Shown here in pieces: positions 26,457 through 37,379 of a stretch of DNA of 64,000 bases. Position 1 is the stretch's first letter; the number at the start of each line of letters is the position of its first letter. Source of the DNA: Paraglaciecola arctica (GTDB lineage Bacteria; Pseudomonadota; Gammaproteobacteria; Enterobacterales; Alteromonadaceae). The notes beneath the pieces are model-generated. The model saw only the letters and a program-made list of their open reading frames with translations. It did no database searches and was not told where the DNA came from. Both the position numbers and the translations under genes were made by a program. The DNA lies in NCBI RefSeq assembly GCF_018861065.1, contig NZ_JAHKQO010000031.1, forward strand, positions 248,001 to 312,000, read 5' to 3'.

Positions 26457-28214
26457 ATGAGCATCTTAGGTTCAGCAGTAATCTTTTTGGCCGCAACTGT
26501 GATTGCAGTGCCTATTTTTAAGAAACTAAAGTTGGGGGCAATATTAGGTTATTTGGTTGCTGGGTTGGTGATAGGCCCACAAGTGATGAATTGGGTCAAT
26601 GATCCCGAAACCATATTACATTTTGCCGAACTAGGCGTTGTATTGTTGTTATTTGTAATAGGCCTAGAATTACAGCCCGAAAAACTTTGGGGAATGCGAA
26701 ATCAAATTCTATTTACTGGTGGTGGACAACTACTAATCAGCGCCGTTGCCATTGGGCTAATACTGCATTATTTGTTGGGGTTTTCGTTGGTAATTTCTGT
26801 AGTCATTGGTTTGTCTTTGGCGCTTTCGTCAACCGCTTTTGCAGTACAACTCATGACCGAACATCGCATTCTTAAATCGTCTCCCGGTCAGCAGGGATTT
26901 TCTATCCTTCTAATGCAAGACTTAGCCGTTATTCCGATTTTATTAACAGTTGAGCACCTTTCATCTGGTGACAGCAGTTCAGGTCCTCCCTGGTGGATGG
27001 GAGTGTTAGCTATTATCACCGTTTTAGCTGTGGGGCGTTACTTAACCAATCCATTTTTAAGGCTGGTATCTAAGTATGGTAGCCAAGAAGTAATGACGGC
27101 TTCAGCATTACTGATTGTGATGGCAACCGCTATAGGCATGGAGCAGGCGGGGTTATCAATGGGAATGGGTGCCTTTGTCGCCGGAATGTTATTGGCCAAT
27201 TCGAGTTTCAGGCATCAACTTGAAACCGAAATTGAACCCTTCAAAGGTTTGTTGCTTGGGTTGTTTTTTATCGCTATTGGTATGAATTTAGATTTAAAAA
27301 TATTAATGGCTAAACCGCTATTTATAGTATCAGCGAGTCTGCTGTTGGTAGCGATTAAAACCTTGATTATTTTCTGTATTTTTAAGTTGGCCAAGCAGCG
27401 TAAAACTGATGCGTGGCGCGTCGCTTTAATGTTGTCCCAAGGTGGCGAATTTGCATTTGTGGTGATGGCTCAAGCGGCAAGTAACGGATTATTGCCAGTG
27501 CAAATCAGTAGTGAAGTCACTTTAATAGTGGGGATCTCAATGGCACTCACTGCTCCCTTGGTTATTTTACATAGCTTATGGTTTACCAGTAAAAATTGCC
27601 CCGCCGTATATGATACTAAAGCCGATCTCAGCGAACCTGAAGTGCTGATTGCGGGCTTCGGGCGTTTTGGGCAGGTATCTGGGAGAATTTTAGCGGCGAA
27701 TAATATTCCTTTTACTGCATTGGACAAAGATGCCGAACACATCGAATTTGTAAAACAGTTTGGGAACAAAGTGTTTTACGGCGACGCGTCTCGCTTGGAC
27801 TTACTCGAGGCGGCGGGGATAGAACACGCCAAGGTGATTTTAGTGGCGGTCGATGATGAAGACGACGCCCTGAAAATTTGTGAATTAGTTAAAGAGCATT
27901 TCCCAGAAGTGAAGGTAATTGCAAGGGCAAGAAATCGTTTTACCGCAATAAAACTCTTTAACCTGGGTATACAAACCAATGTCAGAGAAGTGTTCAGTGG
28001 CGGTTTAGAGGCGGCACTTATGTTGTTGCAAGCCTATGGAATGGATGACCAAGAAGCCAAAAATCTCATTGATATCTTTGCCGCTCACGACAAACAACTA
28101 CTAGACAACACTATCACCGAAGATGTGGATTTTGAGGAGTTAATTAAAATTAGTAAACAGGGGCGTTTAGAATTGCAGCACCTTTTTGAAGAAGATAAAC
28201 AAAACATGGATTAA
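26457..28214 (+). CDS. Kef-type CPA2 cation:proton antiporter with RCK domain
   Basis: A 585-residue K+/H+ antiporter-type protein. The N-terminal 380 residues form about 12 membrane helices with the CPA2 motifs LGYLVAGLVIGP, FAELGVVLLLFVIGLEL and SLALSSTAFAVQLM. A TrkA-N/RCK regulatory domain follows (about 395-515): GFGRFGQVSGRILAANN, GDASRLDLLEAAG and VILVAVDDEDDAL. The layout matches KefB/KefC, which export K+ in response to glutathione adducts, but there is no KefF/KefG ancillary gene next to it and the C-terminal TrkA-C part is short. I therefore leave the symbol blank. Preceded by a CGGGAAA-type weak ribosome-binding site. Confidence 0.85.
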   Translation: MSILGSAVIFLAATVIAVPIFKKLKLGAILGYLVAGLVIGPQVMNWVNDPETILHFAELGVVLLLFVIGLELQPEKLWGMRNQILFTGGGQLLISAVAIGLILHYLLGFSLVISVVIGLSLALSSTAFAVQLMTEHRILKSSPGQQGFSILLMQDLAVIPILLTVEHLSSGDSSSGPPWWMGVLAIITVLAVGRYLTNPFLRLVSKYGSQEVMTASALLIVMATAIGMEQAGLSMGMGAFVAGMLLANSSFRHQLETEIEPFKGLLLGLFFIAIGMNLDLKILMAKPLFIVSASLLLVAIKTLIIFCIFKLAKQRKTDAWRVALMLSQGGEFAFVVMAQAASNGLLPVQISSEVTLIVGISMALTAPLVILHSLWFTSKNCPAVYDTKADLSEPEVLIAGFGRFGQVSGRILAANNIPFTALDKDAEHIEFVKQFGNKVFYGDASRLDLLEAAGIEHAKVILVAVDDEDDALKICELVKEHFPEVKVIARARNRFTAIKLFNLGIQTNVREVFSGGLEAALMLLQAYGMDDQEAKNLIDIFAAHDKQLLDNTITEDVDFEELIKISKQGRLELQHLFEEDKQNMD

Positions 28215-28317
28215 CAGTTTTTCGCTATAAAAATAGTGGCTTATAGGGCTTTGACTTGGCTAGGCTCAGTTTCTCTGGCATATTTAATCCTCATTGCAAA
28301 CGATAACAAGGACCAAT

Positions 28318-28875
28318 ATGAAATGCACTGCATGTAACCAAGGCACATTAAACCCCAGCTTTATCGACGGTTTATTTAGAGCTCATACCTGTTCAAATTG
28401 TGGCGGCGATTGGATTTTAATTGAAGATTACGCCGCTTGGCGCGAACGACATCCTGATTATGAATTTGCTAATAATATTCAGTTTCAAGAAGAGCAAGTC
28501 TTAGACAATAAACACGCTATATTGTGCCCAGTGAGCGGCACTATTATGCGTAAGTTTAAGATCTCAGCACACAATAGTCATAGAGTAGATTACAGCTCTA
28601 AAATAGGTGGCTTGTGGCTGGATAAAGGCGAGTGGGAATTGTTGAGCCGTGAGGGGCTTGCAGGTAGCCTTAACGCGTTAGTAACGGACGCTTGGCAACG
28701 AAAAATTCGCGAAGACAGCGCCAAGGAACACTTCAGTGATATTTATAGTGATAGATTTGGCGATGATGTGTACAACAAGATAAAAGAAATACGCGCTTGG
28801 TTACAAGCCCAACCACATAAAGCTGATTTACGGGCTTATTTGATGGCAGAAGACCCCTATTCTGCTAGGCGTTAA
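28318..28875 (+). CDS. TFIIB-type zinc-ribbon protein
   Basis: A 185-residue cytoplasmic protein with an N-terminal zinc ribbon: CTACNQGTL and CSNCGGDWI give four cysteines in CxxC pairs. A second, related unit around residues 72-108 has LCPVSGTIMRKF and a KIGGLWLDKGEWELL ending, the pattern of zf-TFIIB domains, but only one cysteine remains. ATG 28318 has AAGGA just upstream; an in-frame TTG at 28294 is less likely. Domain family is clear; the role is not known. Confidence 0.75.
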   Translation: MKCTACNQGTLNPSFIDGLFRAHTCSNCGGDWILIEDYAAWRERHPDYEFANNIQFQEEQVLDNKHAILCPVSGTIMRKFKISAHNSHRVDYSSKIGGLWLDKGEWELLSREGLAGSLNALVTDAWQRKIREDSAKEHFSDIYSDRFGDDVYNKIKEIRAWLQAQPHKADLRAYLMAEDPYSARR

Positions 28876-28903
28876 CGCTAGTGCAATTCATCACCTATAT
28901 TTG

Positions 28904-28947
28904 TTGTTTATCTTTCGTGCATTAGTAAACAAGCGAAAGATAAACAA
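28904..28947. repeat. Perfect 14-base inverted repeat
   Basis: Arms TTGTTTATCTTTCG (28904-28917) and CGAAAGATAAACAA (28934-28947) with a 16-base loop. It starts 29 bases after the zinc-ribbon gene's stop and could end its transcript, although no T-run follows. The rest of the 295-base gap before the ECF sigma gene is AT-rich, with a GGTAAC direct repeat at 29042 and 29060. Confidence 0.55.
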
Positions 28948-29170
28948 TGACATTGTCTAAGCAAAATATCACATTCTCGAAAATTTTTAGACTTCTATAC
29001 CGCAATAGTGATTTAGCGAAAAGCCTGTCCTATTACTTTTTGGTAACCTTTATATTGTCGGTAACTCATTAATAAATAAGAAGAATAAAAATATATTGTA
29101 TTCTTAAGTAATAAATTCTTTCGCCAAGCCACAAACTAAGCAAAACAAACAAGTGTATTACAGGATTTAG

Positions 29171-29659
29171 ATGGGAAGTGACTTTTACCAATTATCTATT
29201 CTGCCCTTTGCGGGAATTATCATTAAAATCTGTCGCGCTTATACCAATAGCCAAGAAGATTTTGAAGACTATTACCAAGAAGTCTGTCTGCAAATTTGGC
29301 GCAGTAGAGACAACTTTAATCAAGAAAGTGCATGGTCAACGTGGATATATCGTATCTCACTTAACGTGTGCCTGACTTATTTAAAGCGTCGCAAGAATGG
29401 CGATAAACAAATAGTGTCGGATTCTTTACCTGAAGAAGTGATTGATGACAGCAAGGCATTTATAAGCGATGAAATTAATCAATTGTATGGGGCGATCAAA
29501 CATTTATCTGAAACAGACAGAGCCGTTATTTTGCTTTATCTCGAAGAAAAGTCATATGAAGAAATAGCCGAAATTATTGGCAGTAATGCCAACAATATTG
29601 GTGTGCGTATAAAGCGAATTAAAGACAAACTTAACAAATATATCAATCCGGAGGGCTAA
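29171..29659 (+). CDS. ECF-type RNA polymerase sigma factor
   Basis: A 162-residue extracytoplasmic-function sigma factor. Region 2 (about 18-85) has EDFEDYYQEVCLQIWRSRDNF and WSTWIYRISLNVCLTYLKRRK; region 4 (about 110-158) has LSETDRAVILLYLEEKSYEEIAEIIGSNANNIGVRIKRIKDKL with the helix-turn-helix. The next gene starts 3 bases downstream and encodes a membrane protein that may be its partner. Target promoters are unknown; a pair of GGTAAC sequences upstream (29042, 29060) could reflect autoregulation, but this is weak. Confidence 0.9.
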   Translation: MGSDFYQLSILPFAGIIIKICRAYTNSQEDFEDYYQEVCLQIWRSRDNFNQESAWSTWIYRISLNVCLTYLKRRKNGDKQIVSDSLPEEVIDDSKAFISDEINQLYGAIKHLSETDRAVILLYLEEKSYEEIAEIIGSNANNIGVRIKRIKDKLNKYINPEG

Positions 29660-29662
29660 TAC

Positions 29663-30304
29663 ATGAATAAATCAATTGAAGTGATGTGGAAAGAAGGTTT
29701 TGTGAACGAGGCACATTTGTCAGCCCCTAAAGTAAATGATTTATATAATCGCAAGTCACAGAACCTAGTTGACAAGCTTCTAAATATGTTTGCAGTCAAT
29801 ATTAAAGCCATAGTCTGGGGCTGTGTAGTTATGCTCATTATTATGAGTCTTGTTGGTGCGCCATTTTTGGGATTATACATTTGTTGCTTACTTGCTCCAA
29901 TTGTCATCTTAGCTAAGAAGGAGCTTAAAAAATCTGTAGATTTGTCAAAAGGTCAAAGCAGTTATGACTACATTGTGAATTTTAATCACTGGTTAAAAAG
30001 TTCGATAAAGGTGTATTCAGGCTATTACAAAATATTCTATCCACTGTTTTTTCTTGGCATGGCCACTCAAGCGATTGTGAGTAAAGCGGGGGGGAAATTG
30101 ATTGCATTATTACTTGAAGTATTTCCAACGAGTCTATTTATTCTGGGGCAACCCTATTATATTTTGGTCGTTTTAGTAGTGGGTATAGTTTTTTTTGCTA
30201 GATACGCTGAAGCGATTTATCAATGGGATCTCAATATGGTGTATGGTCGCCAGTTTAAAAAGCTAGAAGAGTTAATTGCTGATATGGAAGAGCTGAGAAA
30301 ATAA
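29663..30304 (+). CDS. Membrane protein, possible regulator paired with the ECF sigma factor
   Basis: A 213-residue protein with a cytoplasmic N-terminus of about 45 residues, four hydrophobic stretches (IKAIVWGCVVMLIIMSLVGA, FLGLYICCLLAPIVILA, IFYPLFFLGMATQAIV, YYILVVLVVGIVFFA) and a short charged C-terminal coil (KKLEELIADMEELRK). It follows the ECF gene by 3 bases, so co-expression is almost certain. Position and topology suggest an anti-sigma or signal-transducing partner, but there is no zinc anti-sigma motif or any recognisable anti-sigma fold. Function is therefore inferred from context only. Confidence 0.65.
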   Translation: MNKSIEVMWKEGFVNEAHLSAPKVNDLYNRKSQNLVDKLLNMFAVNIKAIVWGCVVMLIIMSLVGAPFLGLYICCLLAPIVILAKKELKKSVDLSKGQSSYDYIVNFNHWLKSSIKVYSGYYKIFYPLFFLGMATQAIVSKAGGKLIALLLEVFPTSLFILGQPYYILVVLVVGIVFFARYAEAIYQWDLNMVYGRQFKKLEELIADMEELRK

Positions 30305-30405
30305 TATCCAAAATGACACCCAAAGATACTCCATACTTTAGGCCGTGCTCGTAGACTTTTTGTGGTATTTTTATGGCCGTTTTTAAGGGTAGGGGTGTTT
30401 AAATA

Positions 30406-31254
30406 GTGCAGTTGTGGCTCCAAGATGATTTATTGTCCAGAAAAGTACTGGTGCGAAGGGCATTAATTTTTTCTGCAGTGACTTTGTTTGTTTTATTTTT
30501 GTTTCAGCCTTTTGGTACTAATAACGATCTTATTTCCTACAAATTTCTGCGACTGGCAGGTTATGGCTTAGTGACGTTTTGTGCTTTATTGTTATCTGGT
30601 GCATTAGAGATAGGCTTAACTCGCCTCAAGTTAAAGAGTCAATTCCAACGATTGCTTATTCCTAGTCTTTATATTGTGATAGTTGCAGTGTTTAATCACA
30701 GTTATTTTGTGGTGGCAATGTTGGGCTCTTGGCATTGGCAAAATCAGTTGTTGTTTGTTTTTTATACCTTAGCAATAGGGTTATTTCCTATCTGTTTTAT
30801 GTTTCTAGTTAATCGTCATTCAGTCACTATCTCGCCACAACAGCAGATAGATCTTCAGAAACCTCAACCTGAAGGCACCCCATCAACTCAAGGTAAGCTA
30901 ATAACCTTAAGGGGTGAAAATAAAAACGATTATGTGCAATTTGCCTTATCGCATTTATTGTTTATCAAATCCGCGGATAACTATTGTGAGCTTGCTTTAC
31001 TTGATGGTGAGAGTTGCAGCCATAAATTATTGCGCTGTTCCTTAAGCAACCTTTTAAAACAGCTGCCGAATAACTCACAGGTGGTTCGTTGCCATAGATC
31101 TTATGCGGTGAATGTTTTATTAGTTAAAGCATGGCAGGGTAATGCTGGTGGTTTGCAATTATCCATGCAGGCAGGTGATGCAGTGGTTCCTGCATCACGT
31201 ACTTATGTGGATGCCATAAAACAGGCTTTGTCATTGGTCCCTAAAGCTTGTTAA
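30406..31254 (+). CDS. Membrane-anchored LytTR-family transcription regulator
   Basis: A 282-residue protein with four membrane helices in the first 145 residues (about 20-37, 45-65, 80-100 and 115-135), a linker, then a LytTR DNA-binding domain at about 160-275. The LytTR hallmarks are LLFIKSADNYCELAL, SLSNLLKQLP, QVVRCHRSYAVNVLLVKAW and VPASRTYVDAIKQAL. Start is GTG 30406 with AGGGG about 10 bases upstream. It probably senses something in the membrane and regulates nearby genes: the next gene, a CPBP-family membrane protease, follows on the same strand. Confidence 0.85.
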   Translation: MQLWLQDDLLSRKVLVRRALIFSAVTLFVLFLFQPFGTNNDLISYKFLRLAGYGLVTFCALLLSGALEIGLTRLKLKSQFQRLLIPSLYIVIVAVFNHSYFVVAMLGSWHWQNQLLFVFYTLAIGLFPICFMFLVNRHSVTISPQQQIDLQKPQPEGTPSTQGKLITLRGENKNDYVQFALSHLLFIKSADNYCELALLDGESCSHKLLRCSLSNLLKQLPNNSQVVRCHRSYAVNVLLVKAWQGNAGGLQLSMQAGDAVVPASRTYVDAIKQALSLVPKAC

Positions 31255-31373
31255 TCACCCCGATTTTTTGTCACTAGCCCCTTAACAACCAGGTTTATCC
31301 CTAACTTATCGCTCTTTTGGATTGTGCTGTCATGCTTAGTGTGAATTCTAAATTTCACATTAAGCAGGTAACT

Positions 31374-32213
31374 ATGAATCACATAATAAAATCACTGGTG
31401 TTATTAACTACCTTTATGTTCTGTCATTATTTGATGAGAGAGTTTTGGGGCGATAGTTGGAGCGACGTTTTACTCAGATTAGATCAGCAATCTTACGTTT
31501 TACATACAGTGGCCAAGTATCTATTTATTTACGGGCCACTAGTATTAGTAGCGACCTTTCTGTTTAAAGAACATCCTTGGTATGACGTTTTAGGCCTTAA
31601 TGTGGCTGGCTCTCAACATTACTTTTTGGCGGCAGTTGCTTGTTGTATCCCTATGACTTTAGGTTATGCATTTTTAAGTAGCGAGTTAAACCTGTCACTT
31701 TCTGCCATCATTACGGGTTCAATATATGCCGGTGTGTTCGAAGAAATTATTTTCAGAGCCGCGTTATTTGGAGTGTTATTTCACTATTGTCGCTGGGGGT
31801 TTATACCTGCCGCATTAATTAGCTCAATTATTTTTGGTTTAGGACATATTTATCAAGGCCATGATGTTATTTCGGCTGTGATGGCGCTGTCAATAACGGC
31901 GATTGCTGGGACTTGGTTTGCGTGGTTATATTGTGAGTGTGGATACCGTATTTGGTTTCCCATGTTTATGCATATCTTTATGAATGCAGCATACGGCATA
32001 TTTGGTATGTCAGGGGGCGCAGCAGGGGACATAGAAGGTAACCTATTCAAAGCTACCTCAATTATCTTAAGCATTATTTACGTGTATATGCTGGTTCGTA
32101 AAGGTAAGCCTAGGCAAGTAACCATGGCATCCTTATGGCACAACAAAGCTAAAACTAACCCTAATCCAAAACCAACAAAACAAAACAAGCACTTGGAGCA
32201 CCACTATGTTTGA
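31374..32213 (+). CDS. CPBP-family intramembrane metalloprotease
   Basis: A polytopic membrane protein of 279 residues in the CPBP (Abi/CAAX-protease and bacteriocin-processing) family. The catalytic signature is EEIIFRAALF (EExxxR), followed by FGLGHIYQGHD and later FPMFMHIFMNAAYG supplying further His/Asn ligands. I chose ATG 31374, which has GCAGG about 6 bases upstream; the frame is open to a TTG at 31317. It overlaps the next small gene by 8 bases. Members process prenylated or secreted peptides or act as membrane regulators; the substrate here is unknown. Confidence 0.85.
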   Translation: MNHIIKSLVLLTTFMFCHYLMREFWGDSWSDVLLRLDQQSYVLHTVAKYLFIYGPLVLVATFLFKEHPWYDVLGLNVAGSQHYFLAAVACCIPMTLGYAFLSSELNLSLSAIITGSIYAGVFEEIIFRAALFGVLFHYCRWGFIPAALISSIIFGLGHIYQGHDVISAVMALSITAIAGTWFAWLYCECGYRIWFPMFMHIFMNAAYGIFGMSGGAAGDIEGNLFKATSIILSIIYVYMLVRKGKPRQVTMASLWHNKAKTNPNPKPTKQNKHLEHHYV

Positions 32214-32454
32214 ATTATTTTTAGTTATGATGGCTCTGACATCACCGATTTTATTTATTATCTTTGTGCGTAATTATTTTAATTATAAATCTGAGGTCAA
32301 TCAGAAAATATTAGCACTGCAAAAAGACAGTGATACCGAAGCTGTGGTAACCATGCAAGAGAAGGTAGAAGTGTTGGTTGCAAGAGTGATAGTGCTTGAA
32401 AAAATTGTGACAGATAGCAAGTTTGATTTGGGGCAGCAAATCAATCAATTATGA
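32206..32454 (+). CDS. Small PspB-like membrane protein with coiled coil
   Basis: An 82-residue protein: one N-terminal hydrophobic helix (FLVMMALTSPILFIIFVRNYF) then a charged helical tail with heptad-like Leu/Val (KVEVLVARVIVLEKIVTDS). Length and layout match PspB, the membrane partner of the phage-shock regulators, but the sequence is divergent and pspA/pspC are not nearby. Its start overlaps the protease gene by 8 bases, so translation is coupled. I regard a PspB relationship as likely only at the level of architecture. Confidence 0.6.
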   Translation: MFELFLVMMALTSPILFIIFVRNYFNYKSEVNQKILALQKDSDTEAVVTMQEKVEVLVARVIVLEKIVTDSKFDLGQQINQL

Positions 32455-32458
32455 CTTA

Positions 32459-32525
32459 ATACCAATTCCATTAAAGAAGTGACCTCTCAGCGAGTGAGTG
32501 AACACTTCTTTAATGGGATTGGTAT
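32459..32525. repeat. Long hairpin repeat with 23-base arms
   Basis: Arms 32459-32481 and 32503-32525 (ATACCAATTCCATTAAAGAAGTG and its complement, with one mismatch) are separated by 21 bases. It begins 5 bases after the stop of the PspB-like gene. Such ATACCAAT-ended hairpins occur as dispersed repeats in Alteromonadales and Shewanella genomes; only one copy is in this window. Confidence 0.6.
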
Positions 32526-32540
32526 AAGTCTGCAGAGGAT

Positions 32541-32572
32541 AAAAAAAACGGCTCAAAAAGAGCCGTTTTTTT
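32541..32572. terminator. Bidirectional rho-independent terminator
   Basis: CGGCTC (32549-32554), loop AAAAA, GAGCCG (32560-32565), with eight A before and seven T after, so it works in both directions. It ends the leu operon on the minus strand and the LytTR-CPBP-PspB-like unit on the plus strand. Confidence 0.85.
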
Positions 32573-32582
32573 ATTATTAAAT

Positions 32583-33191
32583 TTACGCTTTTTGCCACTG
32601 TGGCAAATTATTCTCAAACGCGGTAATTTTATCGTCTAGTTCTAAAGTTTGACCTATTGCATCCAAACCTTTGAGTAGATTGGTTTTATGCTGCTCGGCA
32701 ATGTCAAACCCAAAACTTAAGTCGTTAACCTTAACTGTTTGATCTTGCAAATTAACAGTGATTTGCGCATCGGCGTCTTGTTCAACAATGGCAAATAACT
32801 GATCCATTTGTTCACTTGTAAGTTGTACTGGCAATAATTGATTGTTGATACAGTTGCCGTAAAAAATGTCTGCAAAGCTGGTGGCAATAATCACTTTAAA
32901 GCCATAGTCGTCGAGTGACCAAGGGGCATGTTCGCGACTTGAACCACAACCAAAGTTTTCGCGGGTAAGTAAAATACTGGCACCTTGGTATTGTGCTTTG
33001 TTTAACACAAAGTCAGGGTTGGGTACTTGTTCGTGTTGATCAAGATAACGCCAATCGTGAAATAAATGCTTGCCATAACCACTACGAGTAACAGCGGTTA
33101 AAAATTGTTTTGGGATAATCTGGTCGGTATCGACATTGGCCTGATTAAGGGGCATTGCGCTACCAGTGTGGATATTAATACCTGTAGTCAT
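32583..33191 (-). CDS. leuD: 3-isopropylmalate dehydratase small subunit
   Basis: LeuD, 202 residues, pairs with LeuC in the isomerisation of 2- to 3-isopropylmalate in leucine synthesis. Recognisable features are N-terminal [22 protein letters not shown], the [20 protein letters not shown] motif and a C-terminal [12 protein letters not shown] segment. It is the last gene of leuABCD, 28 bases after leuC, with the terminator at 32541-32572 directly after its stop. Confidence 0.95.
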   Translation of the reverse strand: MTTGINIHTGSAMPLNQANVDTDQIIPKQFLTAVTRSGYGKHLFHDWRYLDQHEQVPNPDFVLNKAQYQGASILLTRENFGCGSSREHAPWSLDDYGFKVIIATSFADIFYGNCINNQLLPVQLTSEQMDQLFAIVEQDADAQITVNLQDQTVKVNDLSFGFDIAEQHKTNLLKGLDAIGQTLELDDKITAFENNLPQWQKA

Positions 33192-33219
33192 GATGAATTT
33201 GTTCCTTATTGCCTAGCGT

Positions 33220-34632
33220 TTATTGATAGTCGCGCACATCGGCGAAGTGACCAGCCAATGCCGCAGCCGCTGCCATAGCAGGGCTAACTAAGTGGGTACG
33301 CGCCCCACGGCCTTGACGACCTTCAAAGTTACGGTTACTGGTTGAAGCGCAGCGATCACCCTGTGTAAGGATGTCGTCGTTCATGCCAAGGCACATTGAG
33401 CAACCCGGTAAACGCCATTCAAAACCCGCTTCGATAAAAATTTTATCTAAGTGTTCAGCTTCAGCTTGAGCTTTGACTGATACCGAACCTGGCACCACTA
33501 TAGCGGTCACACCTTGGGCCACTTTGCCCTGTTTAGCAATGGCGGCAGCGGCGCGCATGTCTTCGATGCGGCCATTGGTACATGAGCCGATAAATACGTT
33601 GTTAACGCTTAAGTCAGATAATTTCTGACCCGGTGTTAAGTCCATATAACTCAGGGCTTTGTTGGCAGAATCTTTGTCTATTGGATCGGCAAAATCGCTA
33701 GGGGAGGGCACGGCTTGATTCACGCCAATCACCTGACCAGGGTTGGTGCCCCAGGTGACTTGTGGGGTGATGTCGGCAGCGTTTAGTTCAACCACAGTGT
33801 CAAAACTGGCGTCAGCATCAGAAACTAAAGTCTTCCAGTAAGCGATGGCTTGTTGCCAATTTTCTCCTTTAGGGGCGTATTCACGGCCCTGTAGATAATC
33901 AAATGTGATTTGATCTGGGGCTATTAAACCGGCTTTGGCGCCTGCTTCGATACTCATGTTGCATACTGTCATTCGCTCTTCCATAGAAAGGCCAGAAATC
34001 GCTTCGCCACAATATTCGATTACGTGTCCGGTCGCGCCAGCGTGACCAATTTTACCAATGATTGCCAAGATAATATCTTTGGCAGTGATGCCAATAGGTA
34101 AACTACCGTTGACTTGCACTTTCATGCTTTTGGCTTTGCTTTGTTTTAGGGTTTGTGTTGCAAACACATGTTCAACTTGGGAGGTGCCAATACCAAAAGC
34201 TAAAGCACCAAACGCGCCATGAGTGGCAGTGTGAGAGTCGCCGCACACTACTGTCATGCCAGGTTGAATTAAACCCAACTCAGGGCCCATTACGTGCACT
34301 ATGCCTTGTTTTTGATGGCCCACTGGGAAAAGTTCTATACCGTGTTTTTCACAGTTTTCAGCCAACGTTTGTAGCTGTAGTTTATTCGTAGGGCCACAAG
34401 CGTCTAAGGCCAACGAGCGGGTCGAAATACTGTGATCCATAGTGGCAAACGTACGCTTAGGGCAGCGCACTTTGCGGTTTTTATCATCTAAACCAGCAAA
34501 GGCTTGAGGGGAGGTGACTTCGTGGATCAAATGTCGGTCGATGTACATTAATCCTTCTTCGCCCGTTTCAGCCGTTTTTTTTGCTTCTACAATATGGGCT
34601 TGCCATATTTTGTCATATAAGGTGGTAGCCAT
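33220..34632 (-). CDS. leuC: 3-isopropylmalate dehydratase large subunit
   Basis: Aconitase-family large subunit of 470 residues. The [4Fe-4S] ligands are visible: Cys in [13 protein letters not shown], and the pair in [42 protein letters not shown] and [16 protein letters not shown] confirm the family. Bases between it and leuD: 28; between it and leuB: 18. Acts with LeuD. Confidence 0.95.
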   Translation of the reverse strand: MATTLYDKIWQAHIVEAKKTAETGEEGLMYIDRHLIHEVTSPQAFAGLDDKNRKVRCPKRTFATMDHSISTRSLALDACGPTNKLQLQTLAENCEKHGIELFPVGHQKQGIVHVMGPELGLIQPGMTVVCGDSHTATHGAFGALAFGIGTSQVEHVFATQTLKQSKAKSMKVQVNGSLPIGITAKDIILAIIGKIGHAGATGHVIEYCGEAISGLSMEERMTVCNMSIEAGAKAGLIAPDQITFDYLQGREYAPKGENWQQAIAYWKTLVSDADASFDTVVELNAADITPQVTWGTNPGQVIGVNQAVPSPSDFADPIDKDSANKALSYMDLTPGQKLSDLSVNNVFIGSCTNGRIEDMRAAAAIAKQGKVAQGVTAIVVPGSVSVKAQAEAEHLDKIFIEAGFEWRLPGCSMCLGMNDDILTQGDRCASTSNRNFEGRQGRGARTHLVSPAMAAAAALAGHFADVRDYQ

Positions 34633-34650
34633 GACTGATTCCTAAATTTA

Positions 34651-35742
<1,092 letters not shown>

Positions 35743-37317
35743 TTATACCCCTGCAATTTTTACTTGTTGCTCTTTTTGCTGATCAATCCGATCTGCTAAA
35801 TGAGTGTTGTTTAATACGTAAATTAACGCTTTCACCCCTGACTCCACAATGTCTGTCGCCAAACCTATGCCATTAAAGCGGCGGCCTTTGTACTCGGCAA
35901 TCACAGATACTTGCGCTAGCGCGTTAGCACCTTCACCTTTGGAATCGAGCTTGAAGTCGACAATTTCAACTTGGTTGTGACCTACCACTTTAGTAATCGC
36001 ATTGTAGGCGGCATCTACTGGGCCATTGCCTGTGGCAGACTCTGTGATTTCTTGATCGCCTACTAACATACGCACTGTGGCGCTAGGTATGATCTCTTTA
36101 CCTGAGTTCGCCTGTAAGTAGGTCAGTTTATAATGTTCGTCTTCTTGTTTGGTTTGGCTGAAAAACAATAGTGCTTCTAAGTCATAGTCAAACACTTGGC
36201 CTTTTTTGTCGGCAAGTTTAACAAAAGCTTCGTACACTGTTTCTAAGTCAAAGTCGGTTTCTTCATAACCTAACTCAATTAAGCGATGTTTAATCACATG
36301 GCGGCCAGAGCGAGAGGTAAGATTCAAATTGTTTTTGTTAATGCCAACACTCTCTGGAGTCATGATTTCGTAAGTATTTTGGCCTTTTAATACGCCATCT
36401 TGGTGAATACCTGAAGAATGACTAAAGGCGTTCGCACCCACAATGGCTTTATTGGCCTGTACCGGCATGTTGCACAAGTTACTGACTAACTTAGAGGTAC
36501 GAGAAATCTCTTCACTTTTTATATTGGTGTGCAGCCCAAGTCGTGCTTGTCGAGTTTGCAAAATCATGGCGATTTCTTCTAATGAACAATTACCCGCGCG
36601 TTCACCTAAACCGTTAATGGTGGCTTCTACTTGTCTGGCGCCTTGTTCTACAGCCGCCAATGAGTTGGCTACCGCTAAACCTAGGTCATTGTGGCAATGC
36701 ACTGAAATAATCGCTTTATCGATATTAGGAACACGGTTAAATAGGTTATGAATAATGCCACCAAATTCGGTAGGGGTGGTGTAGCCCACTGTGTCGGGGA
36801 TATTTACTGTCGTCGCCCCTGCGTGAATGGCGGCTTCTACCATGCGGCATAAATAATCAATATGGGTACGACCTGCGTCTTCGCAAGAAAACTCCACATC
36901 GTTGGTATAACGGCGCGCATGTTTCACCGCTTGTACCGCCATTTCTACTACTTCATCCTGAGACTTACGTAATTTAGTGTTCACATGAATATCAGAGGTG
37001 GCAATAAAAGTATGAATGCGGAACTGTTCGGCGACTTTTAAGGATTCACCGCAAGCATCTATGTCTTTGGCTAGGGCGCGAGACAAACCGCATACAGTGG
37101 CATTTTTTATTTCACGGGCGATAGTTTGTACTGATTTAAAATCACCAGGAGACGACACCGGAAAACCTGCTTCGATAATGTCTACGCCAAGACGCTCCAG
37201 AGCCAGAGCAATTTTTAATTTTTCCTTAACACTTAAACTGGCAGGCAAGGCTTGTTCGCCGTCCCGCAAGGTGGTGTCGAAAATTTTGACCTGGTTTGCA
37301 TTGTTTTGGCCAGACAT
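35743..37317 (-). CDS. leuA: 2-isopropylmalate synthase
   Basis: LeuA, 524 residues, catalyses the first committed step of leucine synthesis (acetyl-CoA plus 2-oxoisovalerate). The catalytic barrel has [30 protein letters not shown] and [11 protein letters not shown]; the C-terminal part (from about 400) is the LeuA allosteric domain for feedback inhibition by leucine. It starts about 70 bases downstream of the attenuator, with AAGGAG before the ATG. Transcription therefore responds to leucyl-tRNA level and activity to leucine itself. Confidence 0.97.
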   Translation of the reverse strand: MSGQNNANQVKIFDTTLRDGEQALPASLSVKEKLKIALALERLGVDIIEAGFPVSSPGDFKSVQTIAREIKNATVCGLSRALAKDIDACGESLKVAEQFRIHTFIATSDIHVNTKLRKSQDEVVEMAVQAVKHARRYTNDVEFSCEDAGRTHIDYLCRMVEAAIHAGATTVNIPDTVGYTTPTEFGGIIHNLFNRVPNIDKAIISVHCHNDLGLAVANSLAAVEQGARQVEATINGLGERAGNCSLEEIAMILQTRQARLGLHTNIKSEEISRTSKLVSNLCNMPVQANKAIVGANAFSHSSGIHQDGVLKGQNTYEIMTPESVGINKNNLNLTSRSGRHVIKHRLIELGYEETDFDLETVYEAFVKLADKKGQVFDYDLEALLFFSQTKQEDEHYKLTYLQANSGKEIIPSATVRMLVGDQEITESATGNGPVDAAYNAITKVVGHNQVEIVDFKLDSKGEGANALAQVSVIAEYKGRRFNGIGLATDIVESGVKALIYVLNNTHLADRIDQQKEQQVKIAGV

Positions 37318-37379
37318 ACCTTACTCCTTATTGCTCTATTGATTGATTACTCTAAGTAATCTCAGAAATACACATACAA

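Noticed and set aside
29042-29066. GGTAAC direct repeat as an ECF promoter
   Set aside because: Spacing does not give a proper -35/-10 pair, so it is noted only as weak context for the ECF gene.
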